Shown piece by piece: positions 46,339 through 56,599 of a stretch of 64,000 nt of DNA. The position numbers and the translations under genes are program-made. The notes under the pieces were generated by a model. The model ran no database searches and was not told where the DNA came from. It saw only the letters and a list, made by a program, of their open reading frames with translations. Position 1 is the stretch's first letter; each line of letters starts with the position of its first letter. Source of the stretch: CAVRQM01 sp963756975 (GTDB lineage Bacteria > Pseudomonadota > Alphaproteobacteria > Acetobacterales > Acetobacteraceae); the NCBI GenBank assembly GCA_963756975.1, contig CAVWPS010000001.1, positions 744,001 through 808,000 on the forward strand, written 5' to 3'.

Positions 46339-47813
46339 GCGTGCCCAACCGCCAGCGCCATCACCGCCGCCTCGCTCGCGCCACCCGCGCAGACCCCGGC
46401 CAACCGTCCCTGCGCCAAGACGAAAATCCGGTCGGCGACGCCGATCAGTTCCGGCAGATCGGACGAGATCATCAGGATCCCCCGTCCCTTGCCGGCAAGC
46501 TCGCGCATGATCGCGTAGATCGCCGCCTTGGCCGCGACGTCGATCCCGCGCGTCGGCTCGGCGAAGATCAGCAGCGCCGGATCGCGCGCCAGCCACCGCG
46601 CGATGATCACCTTCTGCTGGTTGCCGCCCGACAGCAGCCGCACCGGTGCCCCGAACCGCGCCGCCCGTACATCGAGCGCCCGCAAATGCCGGTCGATCGC
46701 CGCATCCGCCATGGCCCCGGTGTGGGGCCGTCCCAGCGCGCCGGCGAACGCGCGCATCGTCAGCGCCGCGTTGTCCCGGATCGACTGGCTCGGCACCAAG
46801 CCGTCGCGCTTGCGGTCGTCCGGCAGCAGCCCGATCCCGGCATCCGCGCCCGCCCGCGCCGAGCCCGGCGCAACCGGTCGGCCCGCAAGCCGCATCTCGC
46901 CCCGCGTGAACGGATCGTCGCCGAAGATGGCGCGCGCGAGGTCGGCCTTGCCCGATCCCTCCAGCCCCGCGACGCCGACGATCTCGCCCCGCCGCACCGA
47001 CAGGTCGATGCCGGACAGGACCGCGTTGCCGCAGCCGCGCAGCTCCAGCAGCACCTCGCCCGCCGCCTCCGCCGGACGCGGCGGGTAGAACTCCAGCAGG
47101 TCGCGCCCGACCATCGCATGCACCAGCCGCTCCGGCGGCAGCGACGCCGCCGCGTCGGTCACGACATGCCGCCCGTCCTTCAGCACCGTCACCCGGTCCG
47201 CGATCGCCGCGATCTCCGGCATCCGGTGCGAGACGTAGACGACCGCCACCCCGTCCGCGCGCAAATCGCGCACCAGCGCCAGCAATCGCCGCGCCTCGGT
47301 GTCGTCGAGGGCGGCCGTCGGCTCGTCCATCACGATGATCCGCGGTTCGGAGACCAGCGCCTTCGCGATCTCCACCATCTGCTGCTCGGCAACGGACAAG
47401 GTCTTCGCCCGGCGCTCCGGATCGATCGCCGAGCGCAAACGCGCCAGCAGCCGCCGCGCCCCGTCGCGCATCGCCGCCCGGTCCAGCCGGCCGCGCCGGG
47501 TGATCTCCTGACCGAGATAGATGTTCTGCGCGACCGTCCGCTCCGGCAGCAGGCTCAGCTCCTGATGAATGACGGCAACACCCGCCCGCCGCGCCGCGAC
47601 CGGATGCGCGAACGCCACCGCCTCGCCCGCGATCCGGATCGTGCCCGAATCCGGCCGCTCGATCCCGCCGAGGATTTTGATCAGCGTCGACTTGCCGGCC
47701 CCGTTCTCGCCGCAGATCGCGTGCACCTCGCCCGAGGCGCAGTCGAAATCGACCCCGGCGAGCGCCCGCACGCCGGGGTAGGATTTCGATACCGCGCGCA
47801 TCCGCAGCATCAT
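46335..47813 (-). CDS. Ribose-type ABC transporter ATPase with two cassettes (RbsA type)
   Basis: 492 residues containing two ABC domains. First: Walker A CGENGAGKST (34-43), VIHQELSLLPERTVAQNIYL, LSVAEQQMVEIAKAL, IIVMDEPTAAL. Second: degenerate Walker A VAGLEGSGKAD as usual for the class, LLPDDRKRDGLV, and LSGGNQQKVIIARWLARDP with FAEPTRGIDV. ATG 47813 overlaps the amidohydrolase stop as ATGA. Confidence 0.94.
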   Translation of the reverse strand: MMLRMRAVSKSYPGVRALAGVDFDCASGEVHAICGENGAGKSTLIKILGGIERPDSGTIRIAGEAVAFAHPVAARRAGVAVIHQELSLLPERTVAQNIYLGQEITRRGRLDRAAMRDGARRLLARLRSAIDPERRAKTLSVAEQQMVEIAKALVSEPRIIVMDEPTAALDDTEARRLLALVRDLRADGVAVVYVSHRMPEIAAIADRVTVLKDGRHVVTDAAASLPPERLVHAMVGRDLLEFYPPRPAEAAGEVLLELRGCGNAVLSGIDLSVRRGEIVGVAGLEGSGKADLARAIFGDDPFTRGEMRLAGRPVAPGSARAGADAGIGLLPDDRKRDGLVPSQSIRDNAALTMRAFAGALGRPHTGAMADAAIDRHLRALDVRAARFGAPVRLLSGGNQQKVIIARWLARDPALLIFAEPTRGIDVAAKAAIYAIMRELAGKGRGILMISSDLPELIGVADRIFVLAQGRLAGVCAGGASEAAVMALAVGHA

Positions 47814-49102
47814 TCGGCGGCGATCCGCTGCGGCCCCGTCATCGCCGCGAGGTACGGGCGCGGGTCGCGGTGCAGCCGGCCGTCGATCATGACCATCGCC
47901 AGCCGCGACGGCCCGACCAGCACCGACTGGTCGCGCAGCGGGTCGCCGTCGACCAGCAGCAGGTCGGCCAACGCCCCTTCCCGCACCAGTCCGAGTTCGC
48001 CCGCGTGGCCCATCAGCGCGCCCCCGACCGAGGTGGCACAGCGCAGCGCCTCGGCGGGCGTGTAGCCGAAGAACTTTACGAAGTGGCCGATGTCGCGCGC
48101 GTTCTGGCCCATCGGCGTCAGCGTGAACCCGTAATCGCCGCCGATCACGACCCGCAACCCGGTGTTGCGAAGCCGCTGATAGACCCGGCACGTCGCCTCC
48201 AGCTTCCGCTCCAGCTGCATGTGCGCGACGGTCGCCGCCGACATGCCGATCCGGTCGTGCTCGTAGACCGCGTTGTGGACGAGGCCGAATGCCGGGCCGA
48301 CGAAGATGCGGTCGCGCGCGGCCACCAGCATGTCCATCGCCTCCTCGTCGGCGAAGTCGCAGTGGTAGATGCAGTCGACCTGATTGCGGACGGCGCGCTT
48401 GACCGACCCCGCCGCGCGCGAATGCGACGACACGCGCTTGCCCCATTCGTGGGCGACCTCGACGGCGGCGGCGACCTCGCCCTCGGTCATCGAAATCGCC
48501 TCGGCGCGGGCGTGGCCCACGAACTCGTCGCCCGAGATGTTGATCTTGATGTTCTCGACACCCTCGCGGATGCACAGCCGGACCGCGCGACGAACGCCGT
48601 CCGCACCGTCGGCGATCATCCCGAAGCTCTCGGCCGACATGCCCTGCCGGTTCTCGTCGCCGAGCCCGCCGGTCACGGTGATCTCCGGCCCGGCCGTCCG
48701 GTAGCGGGGACCGGCCAGGTAGCCGGCGTCGATCTCCGCCTTCACCACCACGTCGAGCCGGAGTTTCGCCGAAGCGGCCGAGTAGCAGCTGGTAAACCCA
48801 TGATCCAGCAACAGGGTCGCGTTGCGGCAGGTCAGCAGCAGGTGTTCCTCGACCGGGATTTCGCCCAGATCCCGGTTGCGGGCGATGTTGACGAACGACA
48901 TGTGGCAATGGCCCTCGACCATGCCGGGCATCAGGAACAGCCCGCCCGCGTCGATCGTCACGGACGCGGCCTCGGCCGCGATCTGGTCGCGGCCGTGCGC
49001 GACCGCCTTGATCCGGTTGCCCTCGATCAGCACCTCGCCGGGAAACGTCGCGTCGGCGTCGCCATCCCAAATCCGTGCGTTGCGCAGCAGTGTCGCGGCC
49101 AT
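47810..49102 (-). CDS. Metal-dependent amidohydrolase leading a sugar ABC operon
   Basis: 430 residues, amidohydrolase superfamily TIM barrel with N-terminal beta-sandwich (RNARIWDGDADATFPGEVLI). Metal motif GMVEGHCHMSF (HxH). A Lys that could be the carbamylated ligand is in ENIKINISGDEF; later ligands SSHSRAAGS, IYHCDFADEE and GGDYGFTLTP (Asp). Ends with ADLLLVDGDPLRD, the common family tail. Substrate unknown. The ATGA overlap with the ATPase gene means it is the first gene of the transport operon, so it likely acts on the imported compound. Confidence 0.88.
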   Translation of the reverse strand: MAATLLRNARIWDGDADATFPGEVLIEGNRIKAVAHGRDQIAAEAASVTIDAGGLFLMPGMVEGHCHMSFVNIARNRDLGEIPVEEHLLLTCRNATLLLDHGFTSCYSAASAKLRLDVVVKAEIDAGYLAGPRYRTAGPEITVTGGLGDENRQGMSAESFGMIADGADGVRRAVRLCIREGVENIKINISGDEFVGHARAEAISMTEGEVAAAVEVAHEWGKRVSSHSRAAGSVKRAVRNQVDCIYHCDFADEEAMDMLVAARDRIFVGPAFGLVHNAVYEHDRIGMSAATVAHMQLERKLEATCRVYQRLRNTGLRVVIGGDYGFTLTPMGQNARDIGHFVKFFGYTPAEALRCATSVGGALMGHAGELGLVREGALADLLLVDGDPLRDQSVLVGPSRLAMVMIDGRLHRDPRPYLAAMTGPQRIAAE

Positions 49103-49169
49103 GACGATGCTCCCCGTTGTCTCCGGGTCTTCGCCCGGTGACGAAAACATACACCCTGGAGCGTCGCCA

Positions 49170-50784
49170 GTGAACGTCACCGCCTTCGAAGACCGCATCG
49201 GCATCGTCAACGACCTGCTGAACGCCAGCTCCATGCTGGTCTGGGATGCCCGGACCATGATGCCGCAAGGCGGTGTGGAATCGCGCGGCCGGCAGATCGC
49301 CACGCTGACGATCCTGGCCCGCCAAGCCCTGATCGCGGACGAGACGCGGCGCGCGGTCGACGAGGCGGAGCGGGTCGTCGCGAGCGAGCCTGAAGACTCC
49401 TCGGGCCGCCGGGCGGTGGCGCAGACGCGCGCCGCGATCGACCACCACCTGCGCGTCCCGGAGGCGCTGGAGCAGCGGCGGGCCGAGCTGCGGACCACCG
49501 CGCAGGCGGCCTGGGTCAAGGCGCGGGCCGAGAGCGACTTCTCGCAGTTCGAGCCCTATCTGGCCGAAACGGTCGATCTCGCCCGGCAGCTCGCCGACGC
49601 GACCGGCTATGCGGCGCACCCGTACGACGCGATGCTGTCGCTGTACGAGCCGGGCGAGACGGTCGAGACGCTCGACGCGCTGTTCGCCAAACTACGCGCC
49701 GGCCTGCGCCCGCTGGTGCACGCGATCGGTGCCGCCGCCCAGCCGGACGTCTCCATTCTGGCCCGTGACTACCCCGAGGATCTGCAACGCGCGTTCGGCC
49801 TGCGGATTGCCGAGCGGTTCGGCTACGACCTCGCCCGGGGCCGGCTCGACACCACGATCCACCCGTTCGAAATCTCGTTCACCCGCGACGACGTCCGCAT
49901 CACCACCCGCTACGACCGCCACAACCTCGTCACCGCGCTGCAGGGCATCATGCATGAGGCGGGACACGGGATTTACGAACAGGGCGTCGATCCGGCCCAC
50001 ACCCGCACGGCGCTCGCGACCGACCTGATCGGGTTGTACGCCGTCGGCGGCACCAGCTTCGGCGCGCACGAATCGCAATCGCGCCTGTGGGAGAACCGCG
50101 TCGGTCGCAGCCGCCGGTTTTGGGAACTGCACTATCCCGACCTGCAGGCGACTTTCCCCGACGCACTCGGCGACGTGACGATGGATGCGTTCTACCGCGC
50201 GTTCAACGCGGTCCGGCCGGGCACGATCCGCACCGAAGCGGACGAGCTGACCTACGACTTTCACGTCATGCTGCGCGTCGACATCGAGCGGGGCTTGATG
50301 GACGGCAGCATCCGCACCCGCGACCTGCCGGAGCTTTGGAACGCCGCGATGCTGCGCGACCTCGGCGTGCGCGTGGCGAACGACCGGACGGGCGTGCTGC
50401 AGGATATTCACTGGTCGGTCGGCTACATCGGCAGCTTCTGCACCTACACGATCGGCAACGTCATGTCGGCGCAGCTGTACAATGCGGCGCTGGCCGGCGA
50501 CGCTTCGATCGCGCCCGGCGCTGCACGACGGCGACTACACCCCGCTGCGCGCGTGGCTGACCGAAGCCGTCTACCGTCACGGGCGCCGGTTCTCGCGCGA
50601 CGAACTGCTGGTTCGCGCCACCGGCCGGACGCTCGATCCGGCACCTTACATCGCCGACCTGCAGGCCAAATACGGCGGCGCTATACGGCGTTTCGCCCGG
50701 CTGACGCGCGCGCCAGCCACGCCTCCTGGATGTCGATCACGGCCGCCGCCGTCTCCTCGATCGAACGGCGGCTCACGTCGATGA
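49170..50784 (-). other. Coordinate note: divergent promoter gap and M32 gene strand
   Basis: The only feature in this span is the plus-strand M32 carboxypeptidase listed next. On the minus strand I see no gene here except the 3' end of the PPDK regulator from 50681. The 67-base gap 49103-49169 is the shared promoter region with the amidohydrolase and holds a weak CCGGG/CCCGG hairpin at 49123-49138. Confidence 0.3.
49170..50784 (+). CDS. M32 (Taq-type) carboxypeptidase, one frame shift and odd C-terminus
   Basis: Zinc metallocarboxypeptidase with broad specificity. GTG start at 49170, NVTAFEDRIGIVNDLLNASS. Zinc motif HEAGH at residues 262-266 (GIMHEAGHGIYEQG), preceded by DVRITTRYDRHNL and followed by GAHESQSRLWENRVGRS (third ligand Glu). 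One extra C near 50517 breaks the frame; removing it restores PALHDGDYTPLRAWLTEAVY. The family normally ends soon after the KYGG segment (about residue 504), but here the frame stays open for about 33 more residues, antisense to the end of the PPDK regulator gene, so a second indel near 50685 is likely. Confidence 0.85.
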
Positions 50785-51553
50785 CCGGCCACGCGTGACG
50801 CGCGCACAGACGCCTCGCCCACACCACTTCGTCGCGGACAAGTTCGGCGTCGACGTAGCCGCTGTCGTGCGCGCCGATAAAGTCGAGCGCGCCGCTCGGT
50901 GCGATCGCATGCAGACGGTGACGGCGGATTTCGATCAGGGTGCGCGGATCGATGGTGAGGCCGATGATCGGGCAGCGCAGATCATCCAGCTCCGTCGCTA
51001 GCGGCAGGTTCGGCACCAGCGGCACGTTCGCCGCCTTCACGCCGCGATTGGCGAGGTAAAAGCACGTCGGCGTCTTCGACGTGCGCGACACGCCGACCAG
51101 CACCACATCGGCGTCGCGCAGCCCGCTCGCGCGCTGCCCGTCATCGTGCGCGATGACGTAGTGCATGGCGTCGATGCGCCGGTAATATTCCTCGTCCAGC
51201 ACGTACTGGCTGCCGGCGCGCCCCCTCGCCGGCTCGCCGATCGTGTCCTGCAGCATCGTCAGCACCGGGTCGAGCACGTGCACCACCCGCACGCCGAGCT
51301 TTTCGCACGCGACGTCGAACTCGGCGCGCAATTTGCGGTCCATGATCGTCGTCAGCACCGTCCCAGGATCGGCCTCGATCCCTTCCACCACGCGGTGCAG
51401 CTGCGCCTTGGTCCGCACCGATCCCCAGCGATGATAGATCACCCGCGCATGCTCGAACTGCGAGACCGCCGCCCGCGCGACCGCATGCAGCGTCTCGCCG
51501 GTCGCGTCGGAGACGAGGTGCAGCGCGATCCGCTGGTCGTGCGCCGCCGTCAT
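50681..51553 (-). CDS. ppdR: Pyruvate phosphate dikinase regulatory kinase/phosphotransferase (PSRP, DUF299)
   Basis: ADP-dependent protein kinase and Pi-dependent pyrophosphorylase that switches PPDK (or PEP synthase) off and on. 290 residues: IALHLVSDATGETLHAVARA at the N-terminus, the nucleotide-binding DADVVLVGVSRTSKTPTCFY near residue 150, and LTIDPRTLIEIRRHRL. Starts by ATGA overlap with the PPDK stop (51550-51553), so enzyme and regulator are made from one transcript. The 3' end overlaps the M32 tail. Confidence 0.93.
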   Translation of the reverse strand: MTAAHDQRIALHLVSDATGETLHAVARAAVSQFEHARVIYHRWGSVRTKAQLHRVVEGIEADPGTVLTTIMDRKLRAEFDVACEKLGVRVVHVLDPVLTMLQDTIGEPARGRAGSQYVLDEEYYRRIDAMHYVIAHDDGQRASGLRDADVVLVGVSRTSKTPTCFYLANRGVKAANVPLVPNLPLATELDDLRCPIIGLTIDPRTLIEIRRHRLHAIAPSGALDFIGAHDSGYVDAELVRDEVVWARRLCARHAWPVIDVSRRSIEETAAAVIDIQEAWLARASAGRNAV

Positions 51554-54199
51554 TTCCGCATCAGGGTCGCGCGCGCCGCCGCAAGCCGCGCGATCGGCAC
51601 GCGGAACGGCGAGCAGGAGACGTAGTCCAGGCCGAGGCTCTCGCAGAACTCGATCGACGCCGGATCGCCGCCGTGCTCGCCGCAGATGCCGAGTTTCAGG
51701 CCCGGCTTGCTCGCCCGCCCCTTCTCCGCCGCGATCGCCATCAGCGCGCCGACGCCGTCGCGGTCGATCGTGACGAACGGGTCTTTCGGCCAGATGTCCT
51801 GCTCCAGATAGTCGGGCAGGAACGAGCCCGCGTCGTCGCGCGACAGGCCGAACGTCGTCTGCGTCAGGTCGTTGGTGCCGAACGAGAAGAAGTCCGCGTG
51901 CGCCGCGATCTTGTCGGCGGTCAGTGCGGCGCGGGGCAGCTCGATCATCGTGCCGACCTGATAGCGGATGCCCGCACCGGCACTCGCCGCGACCCGCTCG
52001 ACCTCGGCGCGCGTGATCTCCAATTCGCGCGCGGTCCCGACCAGCGGGATCATGATCTCGGGCTCGACGGCGACACCGGTTTCGGCCGCGACCGCGATGG
52101 CGGCTTCGAAGATCGCGCGCACCTGCATGGCGTAAATCTCGGGGTAGGTGATGCCGAGCCGGCAGCCGCGATGGCCGAGCATCGGATTGGCCTCCGCCAG
52201 CTCGTCGCCGCGCCGCCTGATGTCGGACGCCGCGAGACCGAGCGCCTCCGCGACTTCGGCGATTTCCGCGTCGGTGCGGGGCAGGAACTCGTGCAATGGC
52301 GGATCGAGCAGGCGGATCGTCACCGGCCGCCCCGCCATGATCCGGAACAGCGACGCGAAATCCCCGCGTTGGAACACTTTCAGCTGCGCCAGCGCGTCCT
52401 CTCTCGCCGCCGTATCGCGCGCCATGATCATCTGGCGCATCGGCCCGATCCGGTCGGGGCCGAAGAACATGTGCTCGGTCCGGCACAGCCCGATCCCTTC
52501 TGCGCCGAACCGGTCGGCGGTTTTCGCGTCCTCGGGCGTCTCGGCGTTGGCGCGCACCTTCATCCGGCGGGCGCCGTCGGCCCAGCCCATCAGTGTCGCG
52601 AACTCCGGCGACAGCGTCGGCTCCACCGTCCCGACCCGGCCCGCGAACACCTCGCCGGTCGAGCCGTCGAGCGTGATGAAGTCGCCGGTGCCGAACACGC
52701 GTCCGCCGGCCGACAGCGTGGCCGCCGCCTCGTCGACACGGATGCCGCCGCAGCCCGCGACGCAGACGCGCCCCATGCCGCGCGCGACCACGGCGGCGTG
52801 GCTCGTCATGCCGCCCCGCGTCGTCAGCACGCCGCGCGCCGCGTGCATGCCGTGCACGTCCTCGGGGCTGGTCTCGTTGCGAACGAGGATCACCGCCTCG
52901 CCCCGCGCGGCCCGGCTTTCGACATCCTCGGCGGTGAACGCGATCGTGCCCGACGCGGCGCCGGGCGACGCGGGCAGGCCGCGTGCCAGCAGATCGCGTT
53001 TCGCCGCCGGATCGAGTGTCCGGTGCAGCAGCTGATCGAGCGACGCCGGATCGACGCGGCAGATCGCTTCGGACTGCGGTGATCCGGCCGTCGCGCGCCA
53101 TCTCGACCGCGATCCGCAACGCGGCGGCGGCGGCGCGCTTTCCGGTGCGCGTCTGCAGCATGTAGAGCGTGTTGCGCTGAACGGTGAACTCGATGTCCTG
53201 CATGTCGCGGAAATGCGTCTCCAGCGTGTCGCGCACCTTCAGCAACGCCGCATAGGCGTCCGGCAGCGCCCGCTCCATCGAACGCTGCCCCGCCGCCGCC
53301 GTCCGCTCCGAAATCGGCTGCGGCGTGCGGATGCCCGCGACGACGTCCTCGCCCTGCGCGTTGACCAGGTATTCGCCGTAGAACACGTTCTCGCCGGTGG
53401 ACGGATCGCGCGTGAAACACACGCCGGTCGCGCAATCCTCGCCCATGTTGCCGAACACCATCGCCTGCACCGTCACCGCCGTGCCCCACTCGGCCGGGAT
53501 GTCGTGCAACCTGCGGTAGACGTTCGCGCGCGGGTTCATCCATGAGCCGAACACGGCACCGATCGCACCCCACAACTGCTCGGCCGGATCCTGCGGAAAC
53601 GGCGCGCCCGTCTCGCGCCGCACCAGCGCCTTGTAGGTCTCGACCACCTGCCGCCAGACTTCCGGATCGAGTGCGACGTCCTCGTCCGTGCCGGCGTCGG
53701 CTTTCGCCGTCTCGATGATCTCCTCGAAATAGTGGTGCGACACGCCGAGCACGACCGAGCCGTACATCTGGATGAACCGGCGATAGCTGTCCCACGCGAA
53801 CCGCGGGTCGCCCGACATCGCCTCCAGCCCGACAACGGTCGCGTCGTTCAGGCCGAGGTTCAGCACGGTGTCCATCATCCCCGGCATCGACACGCGCGCC
53901 CCGGACCGGACGGAGAACAGCAGCGGCCGCGCCGGATCGCCGAATGTCAGCCCGACGGCGCGCTCGACACTCGCCATCGCGGCGCGGATTTGCGCGTCGA
54001 GGTCGTCGGGGTAGCGCTGGCCATCGGCGAGGTAGGCCGTGCAGACCTCGGTCGTGATCGTGAAGCCGGGCGGCACGGGCAGGCCGATTCCGACCATTTC
54101 GGCAAGGTTCGCGCCCTTGCCGCCGAGCAGGTCGCGCAGCCCGGCACGGCCCTCGTTGACGCCCTCGCCGAAGCTGTAGACCCACTTGGACATCGGCAT
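51550..54199 (-). CDS. ppdK: Pyruvate, phosphate dikinase, one frame shift
   Basis: Interconverts pyruvate + ATP + Pi and PEP + AMP + PPi. 882 residues after correction (2650 bases = 883 codons + 1). N-terminal ATP-grasp: GGKGANLAEMVGIGLPVPPG, LLFSVRSGARVSMPGMMDTV. Central phosphohistidine domain TTRGGMTSHAAVVARGMG (His about residue 467, with Thr in TSH as the regulator's target). C-terminal PEP-binding barrel: GLCRTEHMFF, RGDFASLFRIMAGRPVTIRL, CGEHGGDPASI, YVSCSPFRVPIARL. One extra G near 53079 splits DGRIT from QSEAICRVDPASLDQLL. Confidence 0.93.
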
Positions 54200-54213
54200 T
54201 TCCCGCTGCTTTG

Positions 54214-54777
54214 TTACGGACCTCCGTAGATGTCCTCGATCGAAATGGCGATTCCCGGCGGGTCCATTGTGATAGTCCCGCTCGCGACGATCCGCGTCTC
54301 GATCCCGTCCGCCGTTCGGCGGTGATGAATAACGGACCGTTTCAGCGGGTTGACGATGAGGTAGTGCGCGATCGACGGCACCCGGAAATATCCGGCGAGT
54401 TTCAGGCCGGTGTCGACGGACGCGGTGCCTGGCGACAGAACCTCGACGACGATCACCGGGTTCGACGCCGCGACGACATCACCGTCCAGAGGCCCGCAGT
54501 TCACCGTCGCGTCCGGCTCGTAGTCGCTGTCGCCCGTCTCGATCGCAACGCCGTCGGTCAGAGCCTCGCAGGTCAGCCCCGACTCTCGCACCGCCCGATC
54601 GAGCGCCCTGTAGACGGCACCTTTCACACGAACATGCATCACACGCTCGGGGGCCATGCCGACGATCTTGCCTTCGACCCGCTCGTAACGTCCCCGCGCC
54701 TGACGATCGTACCAGCGCCGGTACTCTTCACGTGAGAAAAGCCGCTCAGGCAACGACTCTGTCGCTGCCGGGGTCAT
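54214..54777 (-). CDS. Uma2-family (DUF820) putative endonuclease
   Basis: 187 residues with the restriction-endonuclease-like fold of Uma2/DUF820. FSREEYRRWYDR start, then YERVEGKIVGM, the acidic EPDATVNCG, and core NPVIVVEVLSPGTASVDTG with KLAGYFRVPSIAHYLIV (PD-(D/E)xK-like Asp, Glu). Common in cyanobacteria and scattered in other phyla; cellular role unknown. It overlaps the glmS stop by 4 bases and starts upstream of PPDK by 15 bases, so it is embedded in a housekeeping run. Confidence 0.8.
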   Translation of the reverse strand: MTPAATESLPERLFSREEYRRWYDRQARGRYERVEGKIVGMAPERVMHVRVKGAVYRALDRAVRESGLTCEALTDGVAIETGDSDYEPDATVNCGPLDGDVVAASNPVIVVEVLSPGTASVDTGLKLAGYFRVPSIAHYLIVNPLKRSVIHHRRTADGIETRIVASGTITMDPPGIAISIEDIYGGP

Positions 54778-56598
54778 TCCACGGTGACCGACTTCGCCAG
54801 ATTACGCGGCTGATCGACATCGGTGCCCTTCAGCACCGCCACATGATACGCGAGCATCTGAACCGCGACGGCGTGCAGAATGGGTGCGACGAACGGGTCC
54901 ACGCGCGGCAGCACGACCGTCGCGACCGCGATGCTGGCGAGCCGCGCCGCACCCTCCGGGTCGCTGAACACGATCAGCTGCCCGCCGCGCGCGTGCGCCT
55001 CGGCCAGGTTGCTCGCGGTCTTCTCGAACAGCGGGCCGGACGGGACCACCGCCACCACCGGCACCGCGCGGTCGATCAGCGCGATCGGGCCGTGCTTCAT
55101 CTCGCCCGCCGCGTAGCCTTCGGCGTGGATGTAGCTGATCTCCTTCAGCTTCAGGGCACCTTCCATGGCGATCGGGAAGCAGCCGCCGCGCCCGAGGAAC
55201 AGCACGTCGCGCGCCTCCGCCACGATCTCGGCCGCCGCCCGGATGCTGTCCGCATGCTCCAGCACCTCGGCCGCCCGGCCCGGCACGTCGAGCAACGCGC
55301 CGGTGAGCCGCGCCTCCTCGGCCGCATCCACCGCGCCCCGCGCCCGCGCCGTGGCGATCGCGAGGCACGCCAGCACCGCAAGCTGCGCCGTGAACGCTTT
55401 CGTCGACGCGACCCCGATCTCCGGCCCGGCGACCGTCTGCAACACCATGTCGCTGTCGCGGGCCATGCTGCTTTCGGCGACGTTCAGGATCGATAGCGTG
55501 TGCTGCCCTTCGGCCTTCAGGTGTCGCAGCGCCGCCAGCGTGTCGGCGGTCTCGCCCGACTGGCTGACCAGCAGCCCCAACCCGCCCGGCGTCAGCGGCG
55601 GTGCCCGGTAGCGGAACTCGCTGGCCACATCCGCGTCGACCGGCAGCCTGGCGATGCCCTCGAACCACCAGCGCCCGACCAGACCGGCGTAGAACGCGCT
55701 GCCGCAGGCCGAAATCGTGGCGCGCGGAATGGCGGCGAGGTCGAACGGCAGGTCCGGCAACGCGACCGCGCGGCGGCCGGGGTCGATCATCTGATGCAGC
55801 GTGTCGCCGAGCACGGCCGGATGCTCGTGGAGTTCCTTCTCCATGAAATGCCGGAAGTTGCCGCGTCCGACCGCCGCACCGGAAACCGACGTGCGCTTGA
55901 TGACCCGCTCGACCAGTGCGCCACGCCCGTCGCGCACGACCGCACCGCCGCGCGTCAGCACCGCCCAGTCGCCGTCCTCGAGATAGCTCAGCCGGGGTGC
56001 CATCGGGTGCCAGCGCCAGCGCGTCGGAGCCGAGATAGATGCCGTTATCGCCATGCCCGATCGCGAGCGGCGCGCCGCGCCTTGCACCCACCATCAGGCC
56101 GTGATGCCCCGCGAACACGATCGCCAGCGCGTACGCCCCGTGCAGCCGGCCCAGGGCCGTGCCCGCCGCCTCCTCCGGTCCCATGCCGCGCTTGAGGTGC
56201 AGGTCGATCAGCTGGGCCACCGTCTCGGTGTCCGTCTCGGTCTCGAACACCTGGCCTTCGCCTTCGAGCTCCGCGCGCAGGTCGGCGTGGTTCTCGATGA
56301 TGCCGTTATGGACCACCGCCACCCGTGCCGTCCCGTGCGGGTGCGCGTTGCCGAGCGTGGGGGCACCGTGCGTCGCCCAGCGCGTGTGGCCGATGCCGGT
56401 GTCGCCATCCAGCGGCTGCGCGCCAGAACCTCGGCGAGGTTCACGAGCTTGCCCGGTGCCCGCCGACGCTCGATCCGGTCGCCGTCCAGCGTCGCGATGC
56501 CCGGCGCTGTCGTAGCCGCGATATTCGAGCCGCCGCAGCGCGTCCAGAATGACGCCAGCCGCCGGCCCGTGCCCGATCACGCCGATGATGCCGCACAT
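54774..56598 (-). CDS. glmS: Glucosamine-fructose-6-phosphate aminotransferase, three indels
   Basis: Makes glucosamine 6-phosphate for peptidoglycan and lipid A. N-terminal glutaminase with Cys2 (CGIIGVIGHGPAAGVILDAL), HTRWATHGAPT, HNGIIENHADLRAEL; C-terminal isomerase with SACGSAFYAG, VSQSGETADTLAALRHLK, ASTKAFTAQ and the end QPRNLAKSVTVE. Frame breaks near 56505 (one extra G, before IATLDGDRIE), near 56427 (one base missing, before QPLDGDTGIGH) and near 56003 (one extra base, before MAPRLSYLEDGDW). Net +1 fits 1825 bases = 608 codons + 1; 607 residues, as in other bacteria. One base after the glmU stop. Confidence 0.92.
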
Positions 56599-56599
56599 G

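Noticed and set aside
49170..50784. A minus-strand gene opposite the M32 carboxypeptidase
   Set aside because: An open frame exists there but it has no motif or start context; the low-confidence 'other' entry on that strand is only a note about the absence of a gene.
51550..54199. Programmed frameshift in ppdK
   Set aside because: There is no slippery heptamer or downstream structure at 53079, and similar breaks occur in unrelated genes, so a sequencing indel is simpler.
54774..56598. glmS as a pseudogene
   Set aside because: All catalytic motifs are kept, the three indels sum to a normal length, and the gene is essential unless duplicated.
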